A stretch of DNA of 64,000 nucleotides from an uncultured bacterium (GTDB lineage Bacteria > Verrucomicrobiota > Lentisphaeria > Victivallales > UBA1829). Location: NCBI GenBank assembly GCA_902780135.1, contig CACZEK010000003.1:1-64000 (forward strand). The letters run 5' to 3'. The notes beneath the pieces were generated by a model. The model saw nothing but the letters and a program-made list of their open reading frames with translations, was not told the DNA's origin and did not search any database. Below, piece after piece: positions 35,561-44,880 of this stretch. The position numbers and the translations under genes are program-made. Every line of letters begins with the position of its first letter. The first letter of the stretch is position 1.

Positions 35561-35688
35561 TTTTTTCCTCCGATACAATACGATAGCATATATTTTTCAG
35601 GTTTCAAATCGAAAAAACGACAAAAACGGAAAAAAGGAAAGAAACCCGCCGGAAACAGGCTCCGTCCCGCCGCGTGGCGGCGTGCGGA

Positions 35689-36774
35689 TCACTTGCTTTT
35701 TTTCTTTTTCGAGCTGCTTTTCTTGTTGTTCTTCGCGGCGGATTTCGCGACGTCGTCGAGGAATTCCTCGGAGAGGTTCAGCGTGAAGACGGCGTCGTTG
35801 CCCTTCGGTTCGTGCTTGAGCGTGGAAAGCGGGTTCGCGCCGCCGCCCTTCTGGATGAGCTTGCCGTCCTTGCCGATCTCGAAGGAGGCGCTGGAGAGCA
35901 TGGTGTAGAGGGTCACGAAGCCGTCGACGGTCTGGAAGACTTCGTCGCGGATGGCGGAGCTGGTGCAGCGGAGCGTGATCGTGGCGTCGAGGGAGCCGCG
36001 CGAGCCTTCGGTGATGCGCGCGAAGATGGATTTGACGTTGTTGCGGATGTCCTCGATGCTGGGGTCCTCCTCGTCGATCTCGATGGAGCCGTCGCCCGCC
36101 TTGATCTTCGTCTTCTTCTCCTCGGCGGTGCGCGGATGGGATTCCTCTTCCGCCTTGATCCTGCCCTGCACGTAGGCGGCGTCGACCGCGGCGGAGACGA
36201 GCGCGCCCTTGGTCTTCATGCTGGTGACCAGCATGGGCGTTTCCGGGTTCACGGTCCAGACGAAGGGCTTCGTGTCCGGGAGGTTGATCGCCAGGCGGCA
36301 CTGCATGATGTCGTCGGAGACGAACTGGAAGATGGCGAGTGCGTCGGTCTTGCCGTTCACGGTGTGGATCTTCAGGATGCGCGCGCCGGGGACGGAGGAG
36401 GCTTCGGTCTTGATGTCGTCGCGTTCCGCGAGGCGCTTGTAGATGGCGTCGACGCGGCCGGGGGCGTAGAGGACGACGTCCATGAGGGACTTCTCGAAGT
36501 CGGCGGGGTCGAGCTCGGTCAGGAAGAAGGAGACGTCGCCGGTGAGGTCCTCCAGGATCATCGCCACGTCGTCGAGGCTGTTTGAGAGGTCGAATCCATC
36601 CTTGGAGAGGAGCGTCTTGAGCGAAGCCGAGTTGACCGCCTTGTTCGCGTTGACGTAGAGCGCGAATTTCGCGTTCGACGGGATATATGTTTCGGAGACT
36701 GCGAGGAGAGACGGCGTCAGCGCCGCGAACGCGAGCAGGACCGCGGCGGTCTTTATGCCGGACAGAAGTTTCAT
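35689..36774 (-). CDS. Secreted protein of unknown function
   Basis: The 361-residue product has a signal peptide (MKLLSGIKTAAVLLAFAALT, cleavage likely after SLLA). It then shows a beta/alpha pattern: ETYIPSNAKFALYVNANKAV, DVVLYAPGRVDAIYKRL and GSLDATITLRCTSSAIRDEV. It resembles the domain pattern of DUF3352-like periplasmic or lipoprotein sets that start with P-x-x-A-xxxxxxN, but this is a weak impression. The last 14 residues are KKSSSKKKKSK-like lysines and serines. It precedes three SecD-P1-like lipoproteins in reverse direction order (they lie upstream). Confidence 0.78.
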   Translation of the reverse strand: MKLLSGIKTAAVLLAFAALTPSLLAVSETYIPSNAKFALYVNANKAVNSASLKTLLSKDGFDLSNSLDDVAMILEDLTGDVSFFLTELDPADFEKSLMDVVLYAPGRVDAIYKRLAERDDIKTEASSVPGARILKIHTVNGKTDALAIFQFVSDDIMQCRLAINLPDTKPFVWTVNPETPMLVTSMKTKGALVSAAVDAAYVQGRIKAEEESHPRTAEEKKTKIKAGDGSIEIDEEDPSIEDIRNNVKSIFARITEGSRGSLDATITLRCTSSAIRDEVFQTVDGFVTLYTMLSSASFEIGKDGKLIQKGGGANPLSTLKHEPKGNDAVFTLNLSEEFLDDVAKSAAKNNKKSSSKKKKSK

Positions 36775-36802
36775 GGCTGGCGTCCTTTCTGCCGTTGGGC
36801 GT

Positions 36803-37414
36803 TTATTGCTGTGAGAAGTGCATGAAGTTGCGGATGGCGTTCGCTTCGAGGTTCAGCGCCATAGGCTCGTCGAACGGACCGTCGATGACCACGGTGTCCG
36901 CGTCGGAATAGAGGAAGCGAGGCTTGAACGTGCGGTAGAGCACGTTGTCGACGACGAACGCGAGCGAGGGCGTTTTGTCGCGGTCCATGGCGCTGAGCTT
37001 GCGCCAGAGCTTCCCGCCCTCCTGGGTCAGGTTGAGGCGGAGCTTGTAGAATCCGGGCAGGTCGTTGACTGCGATCGCCTCGATGGAGATGATGTCGGAG
37101 GAGTCCAGCAGCGGATCCTTGTTGATGATGACCTCGTCCTCGAACATCGCGCTGATCTCAAGCTCCTTCGCGTCGCCGCGCTTGTGGTGGATGATCTCGT
37201 GGATGGAGACGACGCCGACTTCGCCCGGCTCTCCGACGACCGGCGTGTAGGCTTCCTCCTTCTCGTCGACGCCGAGCGGATCGAAGATGTTTTTGCCGCC
37301 GCAGGATGCCAGGCAGAATGCCGCGAATCCGAGCGCGGCGAGGCGGAATGCGGGGCGGAGGAGAGTGCGGGCTGCGCGCCCGGCGGAATGCTTGCTGTGT
37401 TTTCGTGTCGTCAT
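36803..37414 (-). CDS. SecD P1-head-like lipoprotein, paralog 3 of 3
   Basis: ATG 37414 is chosen over a TTG at 37426 that overlaps the upstream stop. The 203-residue product has a lipoprotein signal (lipobox CLASC, C38), a linker, then a domain with VVSIHEIIHHKRGD, SSDIISIEAI, LNLTQEGGKLW, SLAFVVDNVLYRTF and VVIDGPFDEP. The last parts follow the SecD/SecDF P1 head pattern (LTxxGxxxW...AfVxDgxvy...I.GpF). It is the third of three tandem paralogs. Role unknown; the P1 head in SecD binds translocating preprotein. Confidence 0.78.
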   Translation of the reverse strand: MTTRKHSKHSAGRAARTLLRPAFRLAALGFAAFCLASCGGKNIFDPLGVDEKEEAYTPVVGEPGEVGVVSIHEIIHHKRGDAKELEISAMFEDEVIINKDPLLDSSDIISIEAIAVNDLPGFYKLRLNLTQEGGKLWRKLSAMDRDKTPSLAFVVDNVLYRTFKPRFLYSDADTVVIDGPFDEPMALNLEANAIRNFMHFSQQ

Positions 37415-37422
37415 GGTCCGTG

Positions 37423-37986
37423 TCAATTAAGCCGGAAGAAATTCCGTGGAGCGTTATCTTCAAGTCGTTTTGCCGTGGCGGGGTCGAACGGTCCGTCCAC
37501 GATGATGGAGGTCGTAACGTCGTCGTAGAGGATGCGCGGGACGAACGTGCGGTAGACGATGCCGTCGACGATGAACGCCACGTGGGTGGCCTTGTTCGGG
37601 AGGCTGAGCCCGATCCAGTGGCGCCTGCCGCGGTCGGTCAGCTTCAGCTCGAGGCTGCAGTAGGGCGGATGCTTTTCGATCGGGATTGCCTTGATCTCCT
37701 TCACGTCGGCGGAGTCCAGCAGGATGGTCTTGTTCAGGCAGATGTCGTCGCCGAACATCGTGGGCGCCATGATCTCCTTGTCGGTGCCGCGGCGCAGAAG
37801 GATGATCTCCTGGATTTCGATGAGGCCCTCCAGCGGACGGTTGGACGTGTCGAGGTTCTCCGGATCGAACATGTGGTCGATCTGATCGGCGCTGCAGCTC
37901 TGGGGGCCCGCGCCGCAGCAGAAGACCGCCGTGAAAAGGAGCATGGCGACGGGCAATGCCCGGCGGATGTGTTTGGAAACGGACAT
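37423..37986 (-). CDS. SecD P1-head-like lipoprotein, paralog 2 of 3
   Basis: The 187-residue product has an N-terminal signal (MSVSKHIRRALPVAMLLFTA) whose core ends in FCCGAG, a likely lipobox-type cysteine pair. Then the same domain as its neighbours: LIEIQEIILLRRGTD, LDSADVKEIKAI, LKLTDRGRRHWIGLSL, HVAFIVDGIVYRTFVPR and SIIVDGPFDPATAKRLEDNA. Seven bases separate its ATG from the upstream paralog's stop. It lies next in the transcript after paralog 1. Confidence 0.78.
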   Translation of the reverse strand: MSVSKHIRRALPVAMLLFTAVFCCGAGPQSCSADQIDHMFDPENLDTSNRPLEGLIEIQEIILLRRGTDKEIMAPTMFGDDICLNKTILLDSADVKEIKAIPIEKHPPYCSLELKLTDRGRRHWIGLSLPNKATHVAFIVDGIVYRTFVPRILYDDVTTSIIVDGPFDPATAKRLEDNAPRNFFRLN

Positions 37987-37993
37987 GGCGCGG

Positions 37994-38542
37994 TCACTTC
38001 CTCATTTTGAAGTAGTTGTATTTCGCGTTGTTCTGAATCGCCATCGCGGTCGCCTGGTCGAACGGGCCGTCGATGATGACCGAAGTCGCGTCGTCGGCGA
38101 TCTGCCGCGGCACGAATCCGCGGTACACCGTGCCGTCGATGACGAAGGCGAGCTGGGTGCCCTTGTGCTGGACGCTGAGGTTGATCCACAGCATGCGCCC
38201 GCGGTCGGTGAGGTCGAGCTTGAGGTTGTAGAATCCCTGGTCGCCGGGGATCGGGACATACGTGATGTTTCTGATCTCGGACGAGTCGAGCAGTTGGATG
38301 GAATGGATGGTCACTTCGCCGCCGAAATACGACGCCACGGTCCGTTCGATGCTGTCGCCCTGCTTGCGGCGGATGACCTCGTGGATGGAAACCACGTTTT
38401 TCGGCGGCAGCTGCATTTCCTCCCAGTTGTCCGGGTCCATGTACAGATTGACCTCTTCGTGGTCGCAGCTGTGGTAGCCGCAGCAGAAGATGACCGAGCA
38501 GAGCAGTGCCGCCGGAGCGAGAAGTCTGCGGATTTTTTTCAT
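37994..38542 (-). CDS. SecD P1-head-like lipoprotein, paralog 1 of 3
   Basis: I choose ATG 38542 (MKKIRRLLAPAALLCSVIFCC), which opens directly into a signal peptide; the in-frame ATGs upstream lack a ribosome site. The 182-residue product has FCCGYHSC, then VVSIHEVIRRKQGD, LDSSEIRNITYV, LKLDLTDRGRMLWINLSV, QLAFVIDGTVYRGFVPR and SVIIDGPFDQATAMAIQNNA. It begins the three-gene minus run, divergent from the moxR gene. Confidence 0.78.
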   Translation of the reverse strand: MKKIRRLLAPAALLCSVIFCCGYHSCDHEEVNLYMDPDNWEEMQLPPKNVVSIHEVIRRKQGDSIERTVASYFGGEVTIHSIQLLDSSEIRNITYVPIPGDQGFYNLKLDLTDRGRMLWINLSVQHKGTQLAFVIDGTVYRGFVPRQIADDATSVIIDGPFDQATAMAIQNNAKYNYFKMRK

Positions 38543-38664
38543 ATTCGTTCGTATCCCGTGGTTGAGCATTTCAGTCGTAACTAATAAGATAGACTCCAAA
38601 TGCGAAAATGCAACCTTCCTTTTAGAAAAAGGAGAAGAAAAAACGCGAAAATCGGTTTTTCCGG

Positions 38665-38692
38665 TTGAAAAATCCGCGGGACGGGGTATTAT
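38665..38692 (+). promoter_or_regulatory. Promoter of the moxR-DUF58-transglutaminase operon
   Basis: TTGAAA (38665-38670), 16-base spacer, TATTAT (38687-38692). The leader is about 65 bases, with GGAGGTG before ATG 38766. Confidence 0.55.
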
Positions 38693-38765
38693 ATTTCTGT
38701 TTTTTCGATTCCGCCGGAGGCGCGCCCAGCCGTCCGGTTTTGCAATGTTTTACGGAGGTGCAAGA

Positions 38766-39716
38766 ATGGCAGAGCCCCAGACGTCTCACCTGGAGACGAT
38801 CGGACAGATGCGGACCCGCTTGAAACAGGTCATCCGCGGAAAAGACGAAGTGATCGATTTGCTGCTGAACGCGGTCCTGGCGAACGGGCATGTGCTGCTG
38901 GACGATGTGCCGGGCGTCGGCAAGACCACGCTCGCGAAGGCGCTCGCCCTGACGGTCCGGGCGGAATTCAAGCGCATCCAGTTCACCTCCGACATGATGC
39001 CGTCCGACATCCTCGGTTCCTCGGTTTTCAACCAGCAGTCCGGCGAGTTCAAGTTCTATCCGGGCCCCGTTTTCGCCAATATCCTGCTCGGCGACGAGAT
39101 CAACCGGGCGTCGCCCCGCACGCAGTCCGCGCTGCTGGAGGCGATGAGCGAACACCAGGTGTCGATCGAGGGTGTCCGCTACGACCTGCCGAAGCCGTTC
39201 CTCGTGATCGCCACGGAGAACCCCATTGAGTATTTCGGCACGTTCCCGCTGCCGGAAGCCCAGCTGGACCGCTTCGCCATGCGGTTCTCGCTCGGCTATC
39301 CCGACTCCGCCGAAGAGCTCGCCATGCTGAACGACCGCTGGCAGGACGACCCGCTGGACCGCCTCGAACCCGTGATCGACTGCGCCGGCCTCATGGAGAT
39401 CCAGAAAAGCGTGCGCGCCGTGACCATGGAGCGGTCCGTGCAGGAATACGCCCGCGAACTCGTCGCCGCCACGCGCGACCCGGAAAACGGCTTCTCGCTC
39501 GGCGCCAGTCCGCGCGCCCTGCTGGACTTCGCCCGGTGCGCCCAGGCGCACGCCCTGCTGGACGGCAGGACGTTCGTGACGCCGGACGACGTTTCGGCGC
39601 TCGCCGTTCCCGTTCTGGCGCACCGCCTGGTCCTGAACCGGAAGAGCAGCCATGCCGGGTCCCGGGCGGCGGACCTGGTCGCCGCCGTCGTGAAGAAAAC
39701 GCGCGTCCCGGTCTGA
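38766..39716 (+). CDS. MoxR-family AAA+ ATPase
   Basis: ATG 38766 (MAEPQTSHLETIGQMR) follows GGAGGTG; frame upstream is non-coding. The 316-residue product has LLDDVPGVGKTTLAKALA (Walker A), NILLGDEINRASPRTQSALLEAM (Walker B/sensor), VIATENPIEYFGTFPLPEAQLDRFAM and a C-terminal lid GASPRALLDFARCAQAHALL. MoxR proteins are chaperones that fold or activate the products of their operon. The DUF58 and transglutaminase genes follow, as in many genomes. Confidence 0.93.
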   Translation: MAEPQTSHLETIGQMRTRLKQVIRGKDEVIDLLLNAVLANGHVLLDDVPGVGKTTLAKALALTVRAEFKRIQFTSDMMPSDILGSSVFNQQSGEFKFYPGPVFANILLGDEINRASPRTQSALLEAMSEHQVSIEGVRYDLPKPFLVIATENPIEYFGTFPLPEAQLDRFAMRFSLGYPDSAEELAMLNDRWQDDPLDRLEPVIDCAGLMEIQKSVRAVTMERSVQEYARELVAATRDPENGFSLGASPRALLDFARCAQAHALLDGRTFVTPDDVSALAVPVLAHRLVLNRKSSHAGSRAADLVAAVVKKTRVPV

Positions 39717-39753
39717 CCGGCCGGACCGCCGGAGAAGGAGTCTCCCCCGTGAT

Positions 39754-41133
39754 ATGAGGAATCCGCTGCGCATGGTCCGGAACCTCTGGCTGAAGTTCCT
39801 GGACGGTCCCCAGTGGCTGCGCGAGTCGCACGGCCTCGGGTTCGTCTTCAGGCATTACCGTTCGCCGTCGCTCAAGCTTCTTTTCTGGGCGATGGCGTGG
39901 TACGAACGCCTTTTCAGCCGTCCCATGCGCCTGTTGTTCATCGTGATCCCGATGTTCGCCTTTTTCTCCCTCTTCACGCTGAGCAGCCCCGCGGTCCCCG
40001 TGTTCCTGTTCCTGCTGGTGCTGCTGGCGGTCGACCTCGTGCTCGGCCTCGTCTTCCGCCCCCGGCTTTCGGTCGAGCGCATTTTCCCGCCGCGCGTCAA
40101 ATGCGGCGTCGCGTTCGATATGACCTACCGGGTCCGCAATCTCCGCCGCCTGCCCGCCGCCGACCTGCTGATCGACCCGAACATCGAGCTGCCGGAACTC
40201 CGCCGTGTCCGCGGGTTCAAGTATTGCGCCGTGCCGGGGTTCGCGGAAGAGACGTTCACCGTGGAGCTGAAGCCGTTCCGGCGCGGCGTGTTCAGCATCC
40301 CGCAGGGGGTCGCCGAATCCAGTTTCCCGTTCAACATCTTCAAACATTCCGTCCTGTTCGCCCGGAAGGAATCCCTGATCGTTCATCCCGCCGGCCGTGA
40401 GCTGCGGAACCTTTTTCCGCGCGGCGGCGGCGAACTGCCCCGGCTGAGCGCGCGGTCCGTGCCGTCCCCGGGCGACAGCATGGACTTCTACGGCTGCCGC
40501 GCATACCGTCCCGGCGACTCCCCGCGCAAGATACACTGGCGCGCGACTGCGCGGTGCCGCATCCCGATCATCAAGGAGTACCAGCAGGAACACGTCTCGC
40601 ATGCGGCGGTCCTGCTGGACACGTACATCCCGCGCACGCGCCTCGCGGCGGGGACGTTCCGCGCGCTCTTCAGCCTGTCGGAATCCCTGCTGAAGGTCCG
40701 CACGAACCGGACGTTCGAGGCGGCGGTCTCGCTGGCGGCCTCGGTCGCGGAGACCCTGACCTCGGCGGCATATCACGTCGACCTTCTCGCCGTCGGCGGC
40801 AGTGTGAGCCGGTTCCCGTCGAACGGCGAACCGGACCGCGACTGCGATCCGCTGCTGGACGAACTCGCCATGGCGGCGCCCTCCGCGCGGGACGCTTTTT
40901 CCGGGGGGCAGGCGCAGGCTCTCACCGAAGAGGCGCTGGCGTCCGGCACGGTGTTCGTGGTCCTGATGCGCTGGGACGGCTCCGCGCGGGCGTTCCTCGA
41001 CAACCTGAACGGACGCGGCTCCCTGGTCGTGCCGGTGCTCGTGGCTCCCCATGTGCCGGATGCCGAACTGCCGGACAATCTCCGGGTGGTCACGCCGGAC
41101 TCCGTCCTGACGGGAGGCGACCTGCCGTTATGA
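39754..41133 (+). CDS. DUF58-domain membrane protein
   Basis: The 459-residue product has two hydrophobic helices near residues 60-105 and then a soluble part with YGCRAYRPGDSPRKIHWRATAR, the DUF58 signature (YxPGDxxRxIxWxxxAR). A von Willebrand-like remainder follows (HAAVLLDTYIPRTRLAAGTF). It is the usual MoxR partner, of unknown biochemical role. The preceding gap has AAGGAG 13 bases before the ATG. Confidence 0.9.
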   Translation: MRNPLRMVRNLWLKFLDGPQWLRESHGLGFVFRHYRSPSLKLLFWAMAWYERLFSRPMRLLFIVIPMFAFFSLFTLSSPAVPVFLFLLVLLAVDLVLGLVFRPRLSVERIFPPRVKCGVAFDMTYRVRNLRRLPAADLLIDPNIELPELRRVRGFKYCAVPGFAEETFTVELKPFRRGVFSIPQGVAESSFPFNIFKHSVLFARKESLIVHPAGRELRNLFPRGGGELPRLSARSVPSPGDSMDFYGCRAYRPGDSPRKIHWRATARCRIPIIKEYQQEHVSHAAVLLDTYIPRTRLAAGTFRALFSLSESLLKVRTNRTFEAAVSLAASVAETLTSAAYHVDLLAVGGSVSRFPSNGEPDRDCDPLLDELAMAAPSARDAFSGGQAQALTEEALASGTVFVVLMRWDGSARAFLDNLNGRGSLVVPVLVAPHVPDAELPDNLRVVTPDSVLTGGDLPL

Positions 41134-43346
41134 AGACCGGGAACAATCTGTTCGAATACGAACCGCCGGAACGCCGCCAGCTCGGCCTGCTGACGCGGTG
41201 CCTGCTGATCCTGCCGCCCGCGTTCCTCCTGTCGCTGAAATACGACCTGCCGCACATCCTGATCCTGACCTCGCTGATGGTCGTCTTCCCCCTCTTTCAG
41301 GACCGCAGTTTCCGTCTGCGCGACCGTCCCGTCGTCTATTCCCTGCTTGCGGCGGGCATCCTGGCGGTCGTCCCCGGCCTCTTCGTGAAGATCCCGACCG
41401 AACGCCTGACTTTCTCCGACTACCTGATGCGGTCGCACCAGTTCCTGCCGTTCCTGCTGTACGCGTCGGCGATCTCCTGCTGGTTCATGCGGACGCGGGA
41501 AGTCTCCGCCCTGTGCATGCTGATCGTCCTCCTGTCGTGCCTGTCGTGCGGCGACGTCTACAACACCTCCAAGCTCGTGAACGTCTCCTTCGTCGGGACT
41601 ACGCCGCTCCTCCGGCATTACCGCCAGACCTACATGGCATGCACCGGCCTGCAGTGCGTCGGCACGCTCCTGCTCCTGACCGCGGATGTGCGGTACGACT
41701 CCGAAAAGTCCCTCCTCTCCGTGCGGATCGTGCGCGCCGCGGCGATGCTTCTGCTGGTCCCGGCGTTCTGGAGCGCCCTGGGGTATTTCAACGCGCAGGA
41801 GAAGACGCTCAGCGAATGGCGGTCGCACATCCAGCAGTCTTTCCAGGATTCGATGCAGAGGCGCGCCAATGCGTTCCCCGCCGAGGTCGCGATCCGCATG
41901 CCCCAGTTCGGGTCGGACACGCCTGTACGGGTGGTCATGCAGGCGATCGCCTCGTCCGCCCCGGGCTATCTGCGCGGCAACGTCTACCGCGGGTTCAACG
42001 GGACCTACGGCGGAGTCTGGGTCGCCGCCGAGAAGGACACCACGGACATCGTGGAGATCACGCGCGAGGAGGACCGCAACCTGACGGTGCTGACCTTCCT
42101 GCTGCAGGACACCGGCGACACCGATACGGAACGCATGGAGCTCCGGTTCGTGTCCGATTTCCGCAACACCGTGACCCCGCTCCCCGCGAACGCCACCTCG
42201 GTCACGCTCGACGCCAAATCCGCCGCCGTCACGCGCGACGGCGGCCTGATCGCCGAAAACTGGATCCCGTCCACGGGCGTGATCGCGACCGTCCATGAGC
42301 CGGACGCCGCGGCGGCGTATCAGGAGCCTCTGGCGGGCGACATGGCGGAAGGCCAGTCCGTGCGGCACGAATACCTGCGGCTGCCCCCGATGCTGTCCGA
42401 CCAGCTCGCCGTCCTCACCTACGAGATCTTCGGCGACGCGAACCCCGCGGACCTGCCGCCCCGGGCGAGGGTCGACGCCGTCGTGCGGTTCTTCGCGGAG
42501 AATTTCACGTACTCCCTGCGGCGGGACGACTACGTGCCCTCCCGCGGCGAATACTACAGCCCCCTGATGCGGTTCCTGTTCTACCGCAGGACGGGCCACT
42601 GCGAGCTTTTCGCGACTTCGGCTGCGCTGCTCCTCCGGCTGTACGGGGTCCCGACCCGGTACGTCGCGGGCGTCGTGTGCAGCCGGTACAATCCGGCGGG
42701 CTACTACTACGCCACGAATTTCGACCTGCACGCCTGGGCGGAGGCGTGGCTCGACGATGAGCAAAAATGGGTCCTCGTGGAGGCGACGCCCCCCGGAGAC
42801 GAGATCGACGGCATCCTGTCCGGTTTCGAGGAGGAATCGTGGTTCCGCGACGTCCGCGACCGCATCGCGTTCCAGTTCGACAACCTTGTTTACTGGTTCC
42901 GGCGCGGCTATCTGGCGCAGTCGCTGATCCTGGCGTGGGACACCGCATACCAGTGGTCGCTCGACCAGCTTAAAACGCATCCCGTCCGCTCCGCTTTCGG
43001 GCTTTTTGTCCCCCTGTCGCTCGCGGCCGCGGGCTTCCTGTACTGGCGGAACAGGCGCCGCAAGCGGTATGCGCTGGCGCGGCAGCTCCGCCGTCTCGCA
43101 CGCATGATGCGTTCGCTGCAGCTGGACGTCTGGCGGAAGACAAACGTCCAGCGCGAGCCGTGGCAGACTTACTCCGCCTGGGCGAAGCTGCTCGGCGACC
43201 CCGCGCTGAACGAATGCGTCGCGCTCTATGAACGGATCCGCTACGCCGGACGCCTCCCGCTTCCAGGGGAGGTCGAAGCCTTCGAGCGCGCCGTCCGCGC
43301 GGTCAGACGGCACATGCCGCGCCGGGGAAGGCAAGCCCTCCGCTGA
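41130..43346 (+). CDS. Membrane transglutaminase-like protein (TgpA-type)
   Basis: ATG 41130 overlaps the DUF58 stop as ATGA. The 738-residue product has about six hydrophobic helices in the first 240 residues, a periplasmic region and then the transglutaminase-like core: RRTGHCELFATSAALLLRLYGVPTRYVAG (nucleophile Cys) and LHAWAEAWLDDEQKWVLVEATPP (His and acid). A final helix (about residues 622-640) and a cytosolic tail with DUF4129-like features (RRHMPRRGRQ) follow. Family members act in the envelope; substrates are unknown. The frame open from 40554 is the shadow of DUF58. Confidence 0.88.
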   Translation: MKTGNNLFEYEPPERRQLGLLTRCLLILPPAFLLSLKYDLPHILILTSLMVVFPLFQDRSFRLRDRPVVYSLLAAGILAVVPGLFVKIPTERLTFSDYLMRSHQFLPFLLYASAISCWFMRTREVSALCMLIVLLSCLSCGDVYNTSKLVNVSFVGTTPLLRHYRQTYMACTGLQCVGTLLLLTADVRYDSEKSLLSVRIVRAAAMLLLVPAFWSALGYFNAQEKTLSEWRSHIQQSFQDSMQRRANAFPAEVAIRMPQFGSDTPVRVVMQAIASSAPGYLRGNVYRGFNGTYGGVWVAAEKDTTDIVEITREEDRNLTVLTFLLQDTGDTDTERMELRFVSDFRNTVTPLPANATSVTLDAKSAAVTRDGGLIAENWIPSTGVIATVHEPDAAAAYQEPLAGDMAEGQSVRHEYLRLPPMLSDQLAVLTYEIFGDANPADLPPRARVDAVVRFFAENFTYSLRRDDYVPSRGEYYSPLMRFLFYRRTGHCELFATSAALLLRLYGVPTRYVAGVVCSRYNPAGYYYATNFDLHAWAEAWLDDEQKWVLVEATPPGDEIDGILSGFEEESWFRDVRDRIAFQFDNLVYWFRRGYLAQSLILAWDTAYQWSLDQLKTHPVRSAFGLFVPLSLAAAGFLYWRNRRRKRYALARQLRRLARMMRSLQLDVWRKTNVQREPWQTYSAWAKLLGDPALNECVALYERIRYAGRLPLPGEVEAFERAVRAVRRHMPRRGRQALR

Positions 43347-43350
43347 AGCA

Positions 43351-43429
43351 GTGACGTGCTTTGCGACGTCACGGAAAGAGACTTGGATTCAAGCACGAAA
43401 AAGGGACACCCGGACGAACCGGATGTCCC
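43351..43429. terminator. Two hairpins in the convergent gap; the second is a terminator for the minus strand
   Basis: GTGACGT...ACGTCAC (43351-43372) follows the transglutaminase gene without a T-run. GGGACACCCGG (43403-43413) and CCGGATGTCCC (43419-43429) form a second stem; on the minus strand it runs into TTTTTC, so it ends the parvulin transcript. Confidence 0.75.
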
Positions 43430-43459
43430 GAGGTGTGCTTTTCCGCGTCCGGGCGGGGG

Positions 43460-44662
43460 TTATTCCGCGGCGGGAGCTTCCTTCGCGGGGGCGAAATCGT
43501 TGATCTTCGCGTTCTTCGCGATCTCGTCGTCCAGCATCTTGTTGAGGCCGGTCTGCGCCTTTTCCGCGGAGAGGTACCGGACGATGTTGTCCTTGACCTC
43601 TTCGAGCGGGGTGATCTCCTCCGCGGTCTTTTCGATCAGCTTGATGATGTGGTAGCCGAACTGCGTCTTGACGGGCTTCGTGATCTGGCCGGGCTTCTCA
43701 ATGGCGAACGCCGCGGCGGCGAACGTCTGGTCCATCGCGCCGCCGCCGTCGAGGAGCATGCCGTCCTTGTCGAAGGCGGGGAGCTTGCCGTTGTCGCGTT
43801 TGCCGGAGGGGCAGTCGCTCTTTTCCTGGGCGAGCTTGTCGAAGCTGGCGGGATCCTTGAGGAGTTCCTCGTAGATGGCGTCGATCTTTTCCTTGGCTTC
43901 CTTGTCGGCTGCGTCGGCGTCGGCGGCTTCCTTTTCCTCGTCGAGCTGGATGAGGATGTGCGCCACGGTCACGCCTTCGGGCTTCGTGACGTCTTCGATG
44001 TGTTCCTCGTAGAACTTCTTGACGTCGTCGTCGGAGACGTCCTTTTTCGCCTTGTCGCGGAATTCGGTCTGGACATACTGCCGCAGGGCGGCGGCCTTCT
44101 GGATGTCGACGTTCTCGGACGTCTGCTTCATGTACTCTTCAAGCGTGAGCCCGTCTTCCTTCAGGGATTCCGCCAGGGCCTCCTGGCGTTCCTTCGGGAG
44201 CTCGTCGTATTCCTCCTTCATCTCCTTGGCGACGAATTCGGCGGAGGGCTTGAACCCTGCCTTTTCGGCCTGCTTGATCAGGATCTTTTCCTCGACGATG
44301 CTTCCGATCTGCTTCGTCATGGCCTGGCGGAGACGTTCTTCGCCGATCTGCTTGTAGATCTCGAGCGGGACTTCCTGCGAAACGAGCTCGTCGATGATCT
44401 CTTTCCTGGCGATGGGCTCGCCGTAGACGGTGGCGACGGGGTCGGGGAGGAATGCCAGGACTTCGAGGATCTCCGCCTCGGTGGCGGGCTTCATGTCCAG
44501 GTCCTGCATTTCCATGCCCTGCGCCTGAGACTGCGTCTGGGCGCCGGGCTGGACTGCGGGTTCGTCGGTCTTCTTGTCGCCGCATGCGCTGAGCGCGGCG
44601 GCCGCGATCCCTGCCGCGAAGCAGACCGCGACGGCTTTGCCGGTGAGTTTCATGATGTTCAT
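43460..44662 (-). CDS. Parvulin-type peptidyl-prolyl isomerase lipoprotein (PrsA/SurA-like)
   Basis: ATG 44662 (MNIMKLTGKAV) has AGGAG 5 bases upstream; a GTG at 44668 is too close to it. The lipobox is ALSAC. The 400-residue product has a helical SurA_N-type chaperone domain (about 60-225: VYGEPIARKEIIDELVSQEV, KAGFKPSAEFVAKEMKEEY) and a parvulin domain with VTVAHILIQLDEEK, KDGMLLDGGGAMDQTF and TQFGYHIIKLIEKT. It folds secreted proteins at the membrane. The next gene downstream shares the chaperone-like part. Confidence 0.9.
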   Translation of the reverse strand: MNIMKLTGKAVAVCFAAGIAAAALSACGDKKTDEPAVQPGAQTQSQAQGMEMQDLDMKPATEAEILEVLAFLPDPVATVYGEPIARKEIIDELVSQEVPLEIYKQIGEERLRQAMTKQIGSIVEEKILIKQAEKAGFKPSAEFVAKEMKEEYDELPKERQEALAESLKEDGLTLEEYMKQTSENVDIQKAAALRQYVQTEFRDKAKKDVSDDDVKKFYEEHIEDVTKPEGVTVAHILIQLDEEKEAADADAADKEAKEKIDAIYEELLKDPASFDKLAQEKSDCPSGKRDNGKLPAFDKDGMLLDGGGAMDQTFAAAAFAIEKPGQITKPVKTQFGYHIIKLIEKTAEEITPLEEVKDNIVRYLSAEKAQTGLNKMLDDEIAKNAKINDFAPAKEAPAAE

Positions 44663-44880
44663 GTTCACTCCTGTTGCTGAGTTATCGTTTGTTATTGTAT
44701 GATTGTCGGTATGTCGGGGTTCTGCTGCCGGAGGCGCGCCGGACGGGGCGTCCCGCGGCTCTTTCGCAAAAACGGATATATACCATTAGCACCGATTCCC
44801 GCGTTTTCAAACCGGAAACATGACTTTTTTCGGGAAAGTTTCGGTTCCGGCGGAACGGCGGGGGCGGCGGATGCGTCGTG

